Positions 57,640 through 64,000 of a stretch of DNA of 64,000 nucleotides are shown in pieces; position 1 is the first letter of the stretch; every line of letters begins with the position of its first letter. Origin of the DNA: Pseudosulfitobacter pseudonitzschiae (lineage in GTDB: Bacteria > Pseudomonadota > Alphaproteobacteria > Rhodobacterales > Rhodobacteraceae). Where the stretch lies: positions 2,356,001 to 2,420,000 of the forward strand of contig NZ_CP022415.1 in assembly GCF_002222635.1 (NCBI RefSeq). Reading direction: 5' to 3'. Below the pieces are notes generated by a model. That model saw only the letters and a program-made list of their open reading frames with translations. It did no database searches and was not told the DNA's origin. Position numbers and translations under genes: made by a program.

Positions 57640-57680
57640 CCAAGGCCATTGCTGCGCGGCGATGGCCTTGGCAGCCTTTT
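57640..57680 (+). terminator. Probable terminator after carB
   Basis: Arms CCAAGGCCAT (57640-57649) and ATGGCCTTGG (57662-57671), loop of 12 bases, then CAGCCTTTT. It begins seven bases after the carB stop. Confidence 0.7.
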
Positions 57681-57791
57681 ATCACATTCTTGAAATCGCC
57701 ACGGTGATCTTCCCAAAGTCGCCAACCCAAGGGTGACCCCGCCCCCCCTGCTGCACTAGCGTTCCCTTGTCCAAGACATGGAGCGACGCCA

Positions 57792-59099
57792 GTGCCCCGC
57801 GAATACCTGAAAAAAGCGATCAAAACCGCCCAGACCGGCGCGTCGGACGTGCATCAAACCGTCTCGGACATCCTGGTTGACATCGAACAGGGTGGCGAAG
57901 ATGCCGCCCGTAAATACGCCGCGCAGTTTGACGGCTATGACGGCCCTGTGCTGCTTGACGCCAATGCCATCGCAGAGGCTTGCGCGCGTGTGCCGCAATC
58001 GCTGCGCGACGACATCGCCTTTGCCCATGACAACGTCCGCCGATTTGCCGAGACGCAAAAGCAATCTGTACAAGACGTGCAAACCGAAGTCCTTCCCGGC
58101 CTGATCGCGGGGCAAAAAACCATCCCCTGCAACGCCGCCGGTTGCTATATCCCCGGCGGACGATATGCGCACGTCGCATCGGCGATCATGACTGTAACCA
58201 CCGCCAAAGTCGCCGGTGTCAGCCATATCGCCGCCTGCTCGCCTCCGCACCCCGGTGTCGGGTTGCCGCCTGCAATCATTTTTGCCGCGCATCTGTGCGG
58301 TGCTGACAGCATTCTGGCGATGGGCGGGGTGCAAGGGATTGCCGCAATGACATTCGGCCTGTTCGGACTGCCCCGCGCCGACATCCTTGCCGGTCCCGGC
58401 AACCAGTATGTCGCCGAAGCCAAACGCATCCTGTATGGTCGCGTCGGCATCGACATGGTCGCAGGGCCCACCGACAGCCTGATCCTTGCCGACGTATCCG
58501 CCGACCCGCATATCGTGGCCACGGATTTGGTCAGTCAGGCCGAACATGGTTACAACTCGCCGGTCTGGCTGGTCACCGATAACCGCGCGCTGGCAATGGA
58601 CGTCGCCGCCCGCGTGCCTGCCCTGATCGCGGCCCTGCCGACTCTGAACCGCGAAAGCGCCGAAGCGGCATGGCGCGACTATGCCGAAATCGTGCTGTGC
58701 GACGACCGCGAAGAGATGGTGGCCTGTTCCGACGCCTATGCGCCGGAACACCTGACTGTACAGGCCGCCGATCTTGATTGGTGGCTGGACCGCCTGACCT
58801 GCTATGGTTCGCTGTTTCTGGGCGAAGAGACCACCGTGTCCTATGGCGACAAGGCCACGGGCACCAACCATGTGTTGCCGACCTCGGGCGCGGCAAAGTA
58901 TACTGGTGGCCTGAGCGTTCACAAATACATGAAAGTCGTCACATGGCAGCGCGCAACCCGCGCCGGATCGAAATCCGTGGCCATCGCCACCGCCCGCATC
59001 AGCCGAGTCGAAGGCATGGAGGGCCACGCCCGCAGCGCCGATGTGCGTCTTGCCAAATATTTCCCTGATGAAACCTTCGACCTTGCCGCACAACTCTGA
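57792..59099 (+). CDS. hpsN: Sulfopropanediol 3-dehydrogenase (DHPS dehydrogenase, histidinol dehydrogenase family)
   Basis: A 435-residue HisD-fold enzyme with start GTG 57792 (GGAG 8 bases before). All HisD active-site equivalents are present: Gln249, His252, Glu319, His320, Asp353 and His412. The sequence run as I remember it for Roseobacter HpsN (HDNVRRFAETQK, GLFGLPRADILAGPGNQYV, HVLPTSGAAKYTGGLSVHKYMKVVTWQR) is closely matched, and comD-comE follow 18 bases later. HpsN oxidises (R)-2,3-dihydroxypropane-1-sulfonate to sulfolactate with NAD. This is stronger than calling it histidinol dehydrogenase; no his genes are nearby. Confidence 0.85.
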   Translation: MPREYLKKAIKTAQTGASDVHQTVSDILVDIEQGGEDAARKYAAQFDGYDGPVLLDANAIAEACARVPQSLRDDIAFAHDNVRRFAETQKQSVQDVQTEVLPGLIAGQKTIPCNAAGCYIPGGRYAHVASAIMTVTTAKVAGVSHIAACSPPHPGVGLPPAIIFAAHLCGADSILAMGGVQGIAAMTFGLFGLPRADILAGPGNQYVAEAKRILYGRVGIDMVAGPTDSLILADVSADPHIVATDLVSQAEHGYNSPVWLVTDNRALAMDVAARVPALIAALPTLNRESAEAAWRDYAEIVLCDDREEMVACSDAYAPEHLTVQAADLDWWLDRLTCYGSLFLGEETTVSYGDKATGTNHVLPTSGAAKYTGGLSVHKYMKVVTWQRATRAGSKSVAIATARISRVEGMEGHARSADVRLAKYFPDETFDLAAQL

Positions 59100-59117
59100 C
59101 CGAACAGAAAGAAACCC

Positions 59118-59615
59118 ATGAGCATATCAGAACAGATCGTCGGTGATCTGGTGGCCAATGACATCGCCTTTGTCACCACCGTGCCGTGCAAACAACTGGG
59201 CGGCGTGATTGACGCCGTCGAGGCACACCCCGACATCATGCATGTCCCCGCCAACAAGGAAGACGAAGGCATGGGCCTGTGCGCAGGTGCGTGGATGGGC
59301 GGCAAACGCCCGATGATCATCATGCAGAACACCGCCATCGGGGTCACGATCAACACATTGGTGACGTTGACGCAATTCTACCGGATGCCGCTGCCGATGC
59401 TGATCTCCTACCGGGGCGAACTGAAGGAACCCGTCGCCTGTCAGGCCGAAATGGCCGTCCACACCAAGGCGCTGCTAGCCCAGCTGAACATACCCACCTA
59501 CCACTTTCACAGAAAGTCGGATGCGGATGAACTGGACGCGATCCTGAAATACACCTTCATGTGCAACAAACCCGTCGCAATCCTGACCGACGCAACCTTC
59601 TGGGGGGGCTACTGA
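59118..59615 (+). CDS. comD: Sulfopyruvate decarboxylase, alpha subunit
   Basis: A 165-residue TPP-enzyme pyrimidine-binding domain. VPANKEDEGMGLCAGAWMGGKRPMIIMQNTAIGVT is the family core, with Glu48 or Glu50 as the residue that activates the cofactor. It pairs with ComE to turn sulfopyruvate into sulfoacetaldehyde. Phosphonopyruvate decarboxylase is the closest alternative, but a split two-gene form next to hpsN favours the sulfonate substrate. The stop overlaps the comE start by TGATG. Confidence 0.85.
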   Translation: MSISEQIVGDLVANDIAFVTTVPCKQLGGVIDAVEAHPDIMHVPANKEDEGMGLCAGAWMGGKRPMIIMQNTAIGVTINTLVTLTQFYRMPLPMLISYRGELKEPVACQAEMAVHTKALLAQLNIPTYHFHRKSDADELDAILKYTFMCNKPVAILTDATFWGGY

Positions 59616-60169
59616 TGAACCGCTCCGACATCCTGCGCGACATCGCACCCGTGACCCGTGATCATCTGGTGGTGTGTAACATCGGCCTGCCCAGCCAAGA
59701 GCTGCACATGATCGACGACCAACCCACCAATTTCTACATGCTGGGCACGATGGGGCTGGCGTCGTCCATCGGTCTGGGGCTGGCACTGTCGCAAACCAAA
59801 CAGGTCATTGCCATCGACGGCGATGGCTCGGTGCTGACCAATCTGGGCACCCTGCCCACCATCGCCAACAACGTGGCCGACAATTACATCCTGCTGATCA
59901 TCGACAACGGCAGCTACGGATCGACGGGTGACCAGCCGACCTATGCGGGCAAGAAAACATCGCTTGCCGAGGTCGCGCGCGCGTGCGGTTGTGACAACGT
60001 CGTCGAGGTTACGGCCAAAGACACCGCCCAAGCGCTGACCGACGCGCTGGCCGCCGAACGCATGACGGTGATCGTTGCGAAATGTGCCAGCGGCAACATC
60101 AAGGTGCCGGTGATCACCAAAGATCCCGTGGTGATCCGCGACCGTTTCATGACGGCCATCCAATCGTGA
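59615..60169 (+). CDS. comE: Sulfopyruvate decarboxylase, beta subunit
   Basis: About 184 residues, the TPP pyrophosphate-binding domain. MGLASSIGLGLALSQ and the cofactor motif IDGDGSVLTNLGTLPTIANN with the ending IIDNGSYGSTGDQPT are read clearly. ATG 59615 overlaps the comD stop; the longer frame runs inside comD. With comD it forms the decarboxylase of C3-sulfonate degradation. The product sulfoacetaldehyde would need Xsc, whose gene is not in this window. Confidence 0.86.
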   Translation: MNRSDILRDIAPVTRDHLVVCNIGLPSQELHMIDDQPTNFYMLGTMGLASSIGLGLALSQTKQVIAIDGDGSVLTNLGTLPTIANNVADNYILLIIDNGSYGSTGDQPTYAGKKTSLAEVARACGCDNVVEVTAKDTAQALTDALAAERMTVIVAKCASGNIKVPVITKDPVVIRDRFMTAIQS

Positions 60170-60184
60170 AGCGGGCCTGAAAAT

Positions 60185-60207
60185 CGGGGCGGTGACCCGC
60201 CGCCCCG
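60185..60207 (+). terminator. Hairpin after comE
   Basis: Arms CGGGGCGG and CCGCCCCG with a seven-base loop, 16 bases after comE. The tail GTCTTGACC is not T-rich, so it may only pause transcription; it suggests that the condensing-enzyme gene has its own unit. Confidence 0.45.
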
Positions 60208-60265
60208 TCTTGACCTTCCAGCGCTAACACGTCTTCATACGGAACGCTGAAAAAAGGGGCAGATC

Positions 60266-61390
60266 ATGTATACGCCGGCGATCACAGGCACAGGTGTCTT
60301 CACACCCTCCGAGACAATCACAAATGCGGAACTGGTGACGGCCTTCAACGCCTACGCCGATCTGTTCAATGCCAACCACGCCGCCGAAATCGCCGCAGGC
60401 ACGCTCGAAGCCAAGGAACACTCTTCCGAGGAATTCATCTTCAAGGCCTCTGGCATCGAACAGCGTTATGTGATGGTCAAAGACGGCATTCTGGACCCGA
60501 CCGTGATGTACCCCAAGATGCGCCAGCGCAGTGATGACGAACCGTCGATCATGGCCGAAATGGCGCTGAAAGCCGCAAAGATCGCGCTGGAGAACGCAGG
60601 CAAAACCGCCGCCGACGTAGGCGCGGTGATCTGTGCCGCCTCGAACCTTGAACGGGCCTATCCGGCAGTGGCCATCGAAATTCAAGATTTGCTGGGGATT
60701 CAGGGCTTTGCCTTTGATATGAACGTGGCCTGTTCGTCCGCCACCTTCGGCATTCAGGCCGCCGCCGACATGATCCGCGCAGGTTCGATCCGCTCTGCGT
60801 TGGTTATCAACCCCGAGATCTGCTCGGCCCATATCGAATGGCGCGACCGCGACTGCCACTTCATCTTTGGCGATGTGGCCACCGCCACCCTGCTCGAGCG
60901 TGAAGAAGACGCCAAAGGCCCCTATTTCGCCGTCAAATCCACCCGCTGCGCCACCAGCTATTCGAACAACATCCGCAACAACAACGGCTTCCTGCGCCGC
61001 TCGCGCCCCGATGGCATGAAAGATCGCCGCGACATGCAGTTCATGCAAAACGGACGCAAGGTGTTCAAAGAAGTCGTCCCGATGGTTTCGGAACATATCA
61101 GCAACCACATTTCGGATGAAAACCTTGGCGCGGGCGACATCAAACGCCTGTGGCTGCATCAGGCCAACAAAAGCATGAACGACTTTATCGGCAAAAAGGT
61201 TCTGGGCCGCACGCCCGAACCCGCGGAACAACCCAATATCCTGCAAGACTACGCCAACACGTCCTCTGCGGGGTCAATCATCACCTTTGCCAAACATTCC
61301 GCCGACCTCAAGGACGGCGACTTTGGCCTGATCTGCTCTTTCGGTGCGGGCTACTCGGTTGGCAGCGTCCTGCTGGAAAAACACGGCTAA
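60266..61390 (+). CDS. Beta-ketoacyl-ACP synthase III (FabH-like, PA3286-type)
   Basis: A 374-residue thiolase-fold condensing enzyme. The triad is Cys156 in NVACSSATFG, His298 in LHQANKS and Asn331 in YANTSSAGS. The long N-terminal insertion (FNAYADLFNANHAAEIAAGTLEAKEHSSEEFI) differs from FabH and resembles the beta-ketodecanoyl-ACP synthase group that channels acyl-CoA from beta-oxidation into synthesis. AAGGGG precedes the ATG. It follows comE after 96 bases on the same strand, but a hairpin is in between, so a shared job is unproven. Confidence 0.85.
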   Translation: MYTPAITGTGVFTPSETITNAELVTAFNAYADLFNANHAAEIAAGTLEAKEHSSEEFIFKASGIEQRYVMVKDGILDPTVMYPKMRQRSDDEPSIMAEMALKAAKIALENAGKTAADVGAVICAASNLERAYPAVAIEIQDLLGIQGFAFDMNVACSSATFGIQAAADMIRAGSIRSALVINPEICSAHIEWRDRDCHFIFGDVATATLLEREEDAKGPYFAVKSTRCATSYSNNIRNNNGFLRRSRPDGMKDRRDMQFMQNGRKVFKEVVPMVSEHISNHISDENLGAGDIKRLWLHQANKSMNDFIGKKVLGRTPEPAEQPNILQDYANTSSAGSIITFAKHSADLKDGDFGLICSFGAGYSVGSVLLEKHG

Positions 61391-61439
61391 CGCTTCTTTT
61401 GGCCAAAAGTATCCCGGGGGGTCAGGGGGCAGCGCCCCC
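61391..61439 (+). repeat. Intergenic repeat copy 5
   Basis: Reads CGCTTCTTTTGGCCAAAAGT, ATCCCGGGGG, GTCA, then hairpin GGGGGC/GCCCCC (61425-61439), immediately after the condensing-enzyme stop. Confidence 0.6.
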
Positions 61440-61500
61440 AAAACTGCGGGTCGGCAGGGTGGGCACATTTCGCATCATCGAAACAGTCCGGCCCCGACAG

Positions 61501-62208
61501 TTACTTCTTTGACACCCGCTCGTGCACCGCTTCGACCGTTTCCACCCGCTCGGAGTACCGGTCCACTAGATAATCGGCCCGCCCGCGCACCAGCCATGTG
61601 AATTTTACCAACTCTTCCATCACATCGACGATCCGGCGATAGAATGGCCCCTCGGGTAGACGCCCTTCGTGAAACTCCAGCCACGCTTTGGGGATCGACG
61701 ACTGGTTGGGAATGGTAATCATGCGCATCCAGCGGCCAAGAATACGCATCTGGTTGACCGCATTGAACGACTGCGACCCACCCGAGACCTGCATCACCGC
61801 CAGCGTCTTGCCCTGCGTGGGGCGGATGCCGCCCTTCATCGACAGGGGAAGCCAGTCAATTTGGGTTTTCATCAACCCGGTCATGGCCCCGTGACGTTCG
61901 GGCGACGACCAGACCATGCCCTCGGCCCAGACGGCTAGATCACGCAGTTCGATCACCTTGGGGTGATCCTCCGACGCATCATCCACCAGCGGCAACCCTG
62001 CAGGGTCGAACATCCGCGTTTCACAACCCAGATGGTGCAGCACCCGCGCGGATTCTTCGGCCGCGCGCCGCGAATAGCTGACATCGCGCAACGATCCGTA
62101 CAACAGCAGGATACGCGGCGGGTGGCGCGGATCATCCGCAGACGCCAGCGCGTCCACATCTATGTCGGGCAGTTCACCAACAAAAAGCGCGCCGGTGTCT
62201 TCAGGCAC
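61501..62208 (-). CDS. arsH: ArsH-type NADPH-dependent FMN reductase
   Basis: A 235-residue flavodoxin-like protein. [20 protein letters not shown] is the FMN phosphate loop and [26 protein letters not shown] is the ArsH core; [26 protein letters not shown] is also characteristic. ArsH oxidises organoarsenicals or reduces quinones and gives resistance. No arsR, arsC, arsB or acr3 gene is near it, which is unusual. Its start overlaps the upstream HTH-like gene by eight bases. Confidence 0.88.
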   Translation of the reverse strand: MPEDTGALFVGELPDIDVDALASADDPRHPPRILLLYGSLRDVSYSRRAAEESARVLHHLGCETRMFDPAGLPLVDDASEDHPKVIELRDLAVWAEGMVWSSPERHGAMTGLMKTQIDWLPLSMKGGIRPTQGKTLAVMQVSGGSQSFNAVNQMRILGRWMRMITIPNQSSIPKAWLEFHEGRLPEGPFYRRIVDVMEELVKFTWLVRGRADYLVDRYSERVETVEAVHERVSKK

Positions 62209-62659
62209 TTTCTTCTTCCAGATGCAGTTTCATGTCGATCAGGACACGCTGCAACAAAGACGTCTCGCGCAGCAGGCGTTTGGCTTCGTTGACGGTGATG
62301 ATGCCGTCCTCGATGGACTGCTGGTATTCGCTCATCAACATGGCAAAACGCTGGCTCAGCGCGATCACATCCGCATTTACACCGCCCTTCATTGGCGTGT
62401 TCTGGCGACGATCTTCAAACGACAGACTGCCCCCCTGCAATTCTGCCAGCGCAGTGGTGACAAAAGGAAATGACGCCTCTTTTTCAAGAAGCACCACCGC
62501 GTCGACCGGCATGAACCGGTCGGCATGTTCGGGGTTGTCCGAATAATATCGCCCCAAGGTGGCTTTGGATTTTCCCGTTAAAGCGCACGCAGGCTCAATA
62601 CCCACATCCTTGACTAAAGCTTCGGTGTGCTTTTTCAAATAGCTGCCAATACCCGCCAT
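62201..62659 (-). CDS. Helix-turn-helix-like protein upstream of arsH
   Basis: A 152-residue protein. The N-terminal part ([47 protein letters not shown]) looks like a CII/XRE-type helix-turn-helix, with a coiled-coil C-terminal half ([44 protein letters not shown]). GGGGGA precedes the ATG. Because it overlaps arsH it is probably co-expressed; it may be the regulator of its own promoter, which carries repeated GGGAAA boxes. I do not recognise a named family. Confidence 0.65.
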   Translation of the reverse strand: MAGIGSYLKKHTEALVKDVGIEPACALTGKSKATLGRYYSDNPEHADRFMPVDAVVLLEKEASFPFVTTALAELQGGSLSFEDRRQNTPMKGGVNADVIALSQRFAMLMSEYQQSIEDGIITVNEAKRLLRETSLLQRVLIDMKLHLEEESA

Positions 62660-63014
62660 ACGTCCCCCATCAGCTTTCGTGCGGCTTGTCCCCGAACGCC
62701 GGGGGAAACCGTTCTGTCTTTTCCCATTAATTCAATGGCGTGGAAATGTCATTTCTTAATCGTCCCCTGAGTTTCGGGATTTTCCGAGTGTCCCGTTTCC
62801 CCAGACACGGGAAAGAGTGAAGTCCGTTGTGCTTTCGCCGCCTGGGAATGGCGGGCCGGTTTGTCCGGCAGTCGGCGCAACGGGCCTTACAATTCAATGT
62901 ATCAGGCGTCTGTCCTGCGGGCCTGTTTCAGCACATGACGGCGTGCGATAAACTGGCACAGGCTATCTTGGACTGCCTTGCCTGCCCTAACGCCTTGGCG
63001 TACCTCTTGGGCCT
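62660..63014. promoter_or_regulatory. 355-base gap with repeated TTTCCC/GGGAAA boxes
   Basis: Between the divergent HTH-like gene and tdk. Within 62689-62815 there are GGGAAA at 62703, TTTCCC at 62720, CGGGATTTTCCG at 62775 and TCCCGT/ACGGGA (62791 and 62807), plus CCCCG/CGGGG (62690-62704). They are best read as operator copies. The right part, 62820-63014, shows no gene or RNA. Confidence 0.45.
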
Positions 63015-63599
63015 ATGGCAAAGCTCTATTTCCACTACTCGACAATGAACGCAGGCAAATCGACAGTGCTTTTGCAGGCCGCGCACAACTATCGTGAACG
63101 GGGAATGCAATGCTACCTGCTGACCGCGCAATTCGACAACCGCGCAGGTCAGGGCCGTATCGCCAGCCGGATCGGCATTGGTCAGGATGCAGACACATTC
63201 GGCCCCGGCGAAGACCTCTTTGCCAAGATACAGACGCAACTGGCCACAGCCCAGATTGCCTGTATTTTCATCGACGAGGCCCAGTTTCTAAGCGATGCGC
63301 AAGTGTGGCAACTGGCACGTGCAGTGGATGATCTGAAGGTTCCAATCATGTGCTACGGGCTGCGGGTGGATTTTCAGGGCAAGCTGTTTCCCGGCTCGGC
63401 CACTCTGTTGGCACTGGCGGACGAAATGCGCGAAGTGCGCACCATCTGCCATTGCGGCAAGAAGGCGTCGATGGTCGTCCGGCAAGACGCGCAGGGCAAC
63501 GTGGTCAAGGACGGCGCACAGGTGCAGATCGGCGGCAACGAGACTTACGTCAGCCTGTGTCGCCGCCACTGGCGCAAGGCGACGGGCGACATTGCCTAG
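63015..63599 (+). CDS. tdk: Thymidine kinase
   Basis: A 194-residue type II thymidine kinase. FHYSTMNAGKST is the P-loop, FIDEAQFLS the Walker B with the catalytic Glu, and zinc Cys residues lie in CHCGKKA and near CRRHW. It phosphorylates thymidine from nucleoside salvage, in keeping with the deoA/cdd/upp genes at 39-43 kb. The stop overlaps the convergent dehydrogenase by four bases. Confidence 0.94.
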   Translation: MAKLYFHYSTMNAGKSTVLLQAAHNYRERGMQCYLLTAQFDNRAGQGRIASRIGIGQDADTFGPGEDLFAKIQTQLATAQIACIFIDEAQFLSDAQVWQLARAVDDLKVPIMCYGLRVDFQGKLFPGSATLLALADEMREVRTICHCGKKASMVVRQDAQGNVVKDGAQVQIGGNETYVSLCRRHWRKATGDIA

Positions 63600-64000
63600 A
63601 ACCACACCGCGTTCGGCGCGTCCTGCCCGTCGATCAGCACCGCCCTGAGGTTGCGCAGCGCCATCAGCCCCATGTCCGTACGGACCTCAAGCGCGGCCGT
63701 GCCCAGATGCGGCAGCAGCACCACGTTTTCCAAAGCGACCAGCGCCGCGGGCACGTCCGGTTCCTGCGCATAAACATCCAGACCTGCACCACCGATGGAC
63801 CCGTTCTGCAAGGCTGAAATCAGCGCCTCTTCGTCCACCACATCGCCGCGGGCGATGTTGATCAGATGCGCGTGGGGCTGCATCGCGGCCAGCACGTCGG
63901 CGTCGACCAGATGCCGCGTTCCGGCCCCGCCCGGCACCGCCAGCACCAGCACATCCACCGCTGCGGCCAGCTTTGGCAGATCGTCAAAGGGCGTTGCGTC
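63596..64000 (-). CDS. D-isomer-specific 2-hydroxyacid dehydrogenase (C-terminal part)
   Basis: The gene enters the window from the right; the last 134 residues are visible. NIARGDVVDEEAL contains the catalytic Arg-side motif, AGLDVYAQEP the Glu and LLPHLGTAALEVR the catalytic His. These identify the GhrB/phosphoglycerate dehydrogenase-type family that reduces glyoxylate or hydroxypyruvate. The N-terminal catalytic half and the GxGxxG motif are outside. The open frame continues to the window edge. Confidence 0.85.
   Translation of the reverse strand, partial: DATPFDDLPKLAAAVDVLVLAVPGGAGTRHLVDADVLAAMQPHAHLINIARGDVVDEEALISALQNGSIGGAGLDVYAQEPDVPAALVALENVVLLPHLGTAALEVRTDMGLMALRNLRAVLIDGQDAPNAVWF

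Noticed and set aside
57756-59093. Open frame of 445 codons on the minus strand
   Set aside because: Antisense to hpsN, which has all active-site residues and a good start.
1-64000. CRISPR arrays, tRNA or rRNA genes, insertion sequences, prophage
   Set aside because: No regularly spaced direct repeats, cloverleaf sequences, transposase motifs or phage structural genes were seen on either strand.

Overview
This 64 kb window is a continuous chromosomal stretch from an alphaproteobacterium, most likely a marine member of the Roseobacter group (Rhodobacteraceae). The reasons are the high GC, the dense packing with many ATGA/TGATG stop-start overlaps, the gene set (hpsN-comDE sulfonate genes, large FadE/DmdC-like acyl-CoA dehydrogenase, tandem MerR regulators, MaeB, PrpE, gcdH beside a LysR gene) and the many Roseobacter-type small conserved proteins. 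I cannot fix the genus. I see no rRNA, tRNA, CRISPR array, prophage or insertion sequence.

Layout. 1-4.7 kb: end of a PLP dehydratase, a nuclease-family protein, pcaD, pcaB and a Tet-type exporter, all on the plus strand (part of the beta-ketoadipate pathway). 4.8-7.2 kb: zinc alcohol dehydrogenase and an enolase-superfamily enzyme. 7.2-10.8 kb (minus): an operon of a histidinol-dehydrogenase-like enzyme, a short-chain dehydrogenase, a membrane-dipeptidase-type hydrolase and a CIA30-like protein. 11-13.2 kb: glutaryl-CoA dehydrogenase gcdH and a divergent LysR regulator. 13.3-17.4 kb: a secreted cupredoxin-like protein, a decayed yedK/HMCES pseudogene, an MFS transporter and a periplasmic 5'-nucleotidase. 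17.5-19.4 kb: DUF952, DUF1330 and pyrD, tightly coupled. 19.4-21.7 kb (minus): two hotdog thioesterases and a MATE exporter.

21.8-30.3 kb is a fatty-acid beta-oxidation module: two MerR regulators, a large acyl-CoA dehydrogenase, a small protein, a glutathione transferase, thiolase, a double NTF2-like protein and the FadB multienzyme, closed by a strong terminator. 30.4-37 kb: fatty-acid desaturase, SLC13-type anion permease with TrkA-C domains, sulfotransferase, DMT exporter and an acyl-CoA synthetase. 37-39.5 kb: a membrane protein resembling an inactivated M48 protease and a secreted SPOR protein. 39.6-44.3 kb (minus): pyrimidine nucleoside salvage (VOC-bicupin protein, cdd, deoA, deoB, upp). 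44.4-48.8 kb: malic enzyme maeB and propionyl-CoA synthetase prpE. 48.9-54.1 kb: CsbD, NAD kinase, glyA, two small membrane proteins, an alpha/beta hydrolase and a HAD-fold protein lacking its nucleophile. 54.3-57.6 kb: carB. 57.8-60.2 kb: hpsN-comD-comE for C3-sulfonate (dihydroxypropanesulfonate/sulfolactate) breakdown. 60.3-64 kb: a KAS III-type condensing enzyme, arsH with a helix-turn-helix-like partner, thymidine kinase tdk, and the end of a 2-hydroxyacid dehydrogenase.

The best leads are the hpsN-comDE cluster with a second, separate HDH-SDR operon; three conserved-looking proteins that have lost catalytic or ligand residues (M48-like, HAD-like, cupredoxin-like); the VOC-bicupin fusion at the head of the pyrimidine salvage operon; an unrecognised double NTF2-like protein locked between fadA and fadB; ACGT-palindromes upstream of the second MerR gene; and a seven-copy intergenic repeat family that carries hairpins. 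All calls are from reading the sequence; no database search was run.
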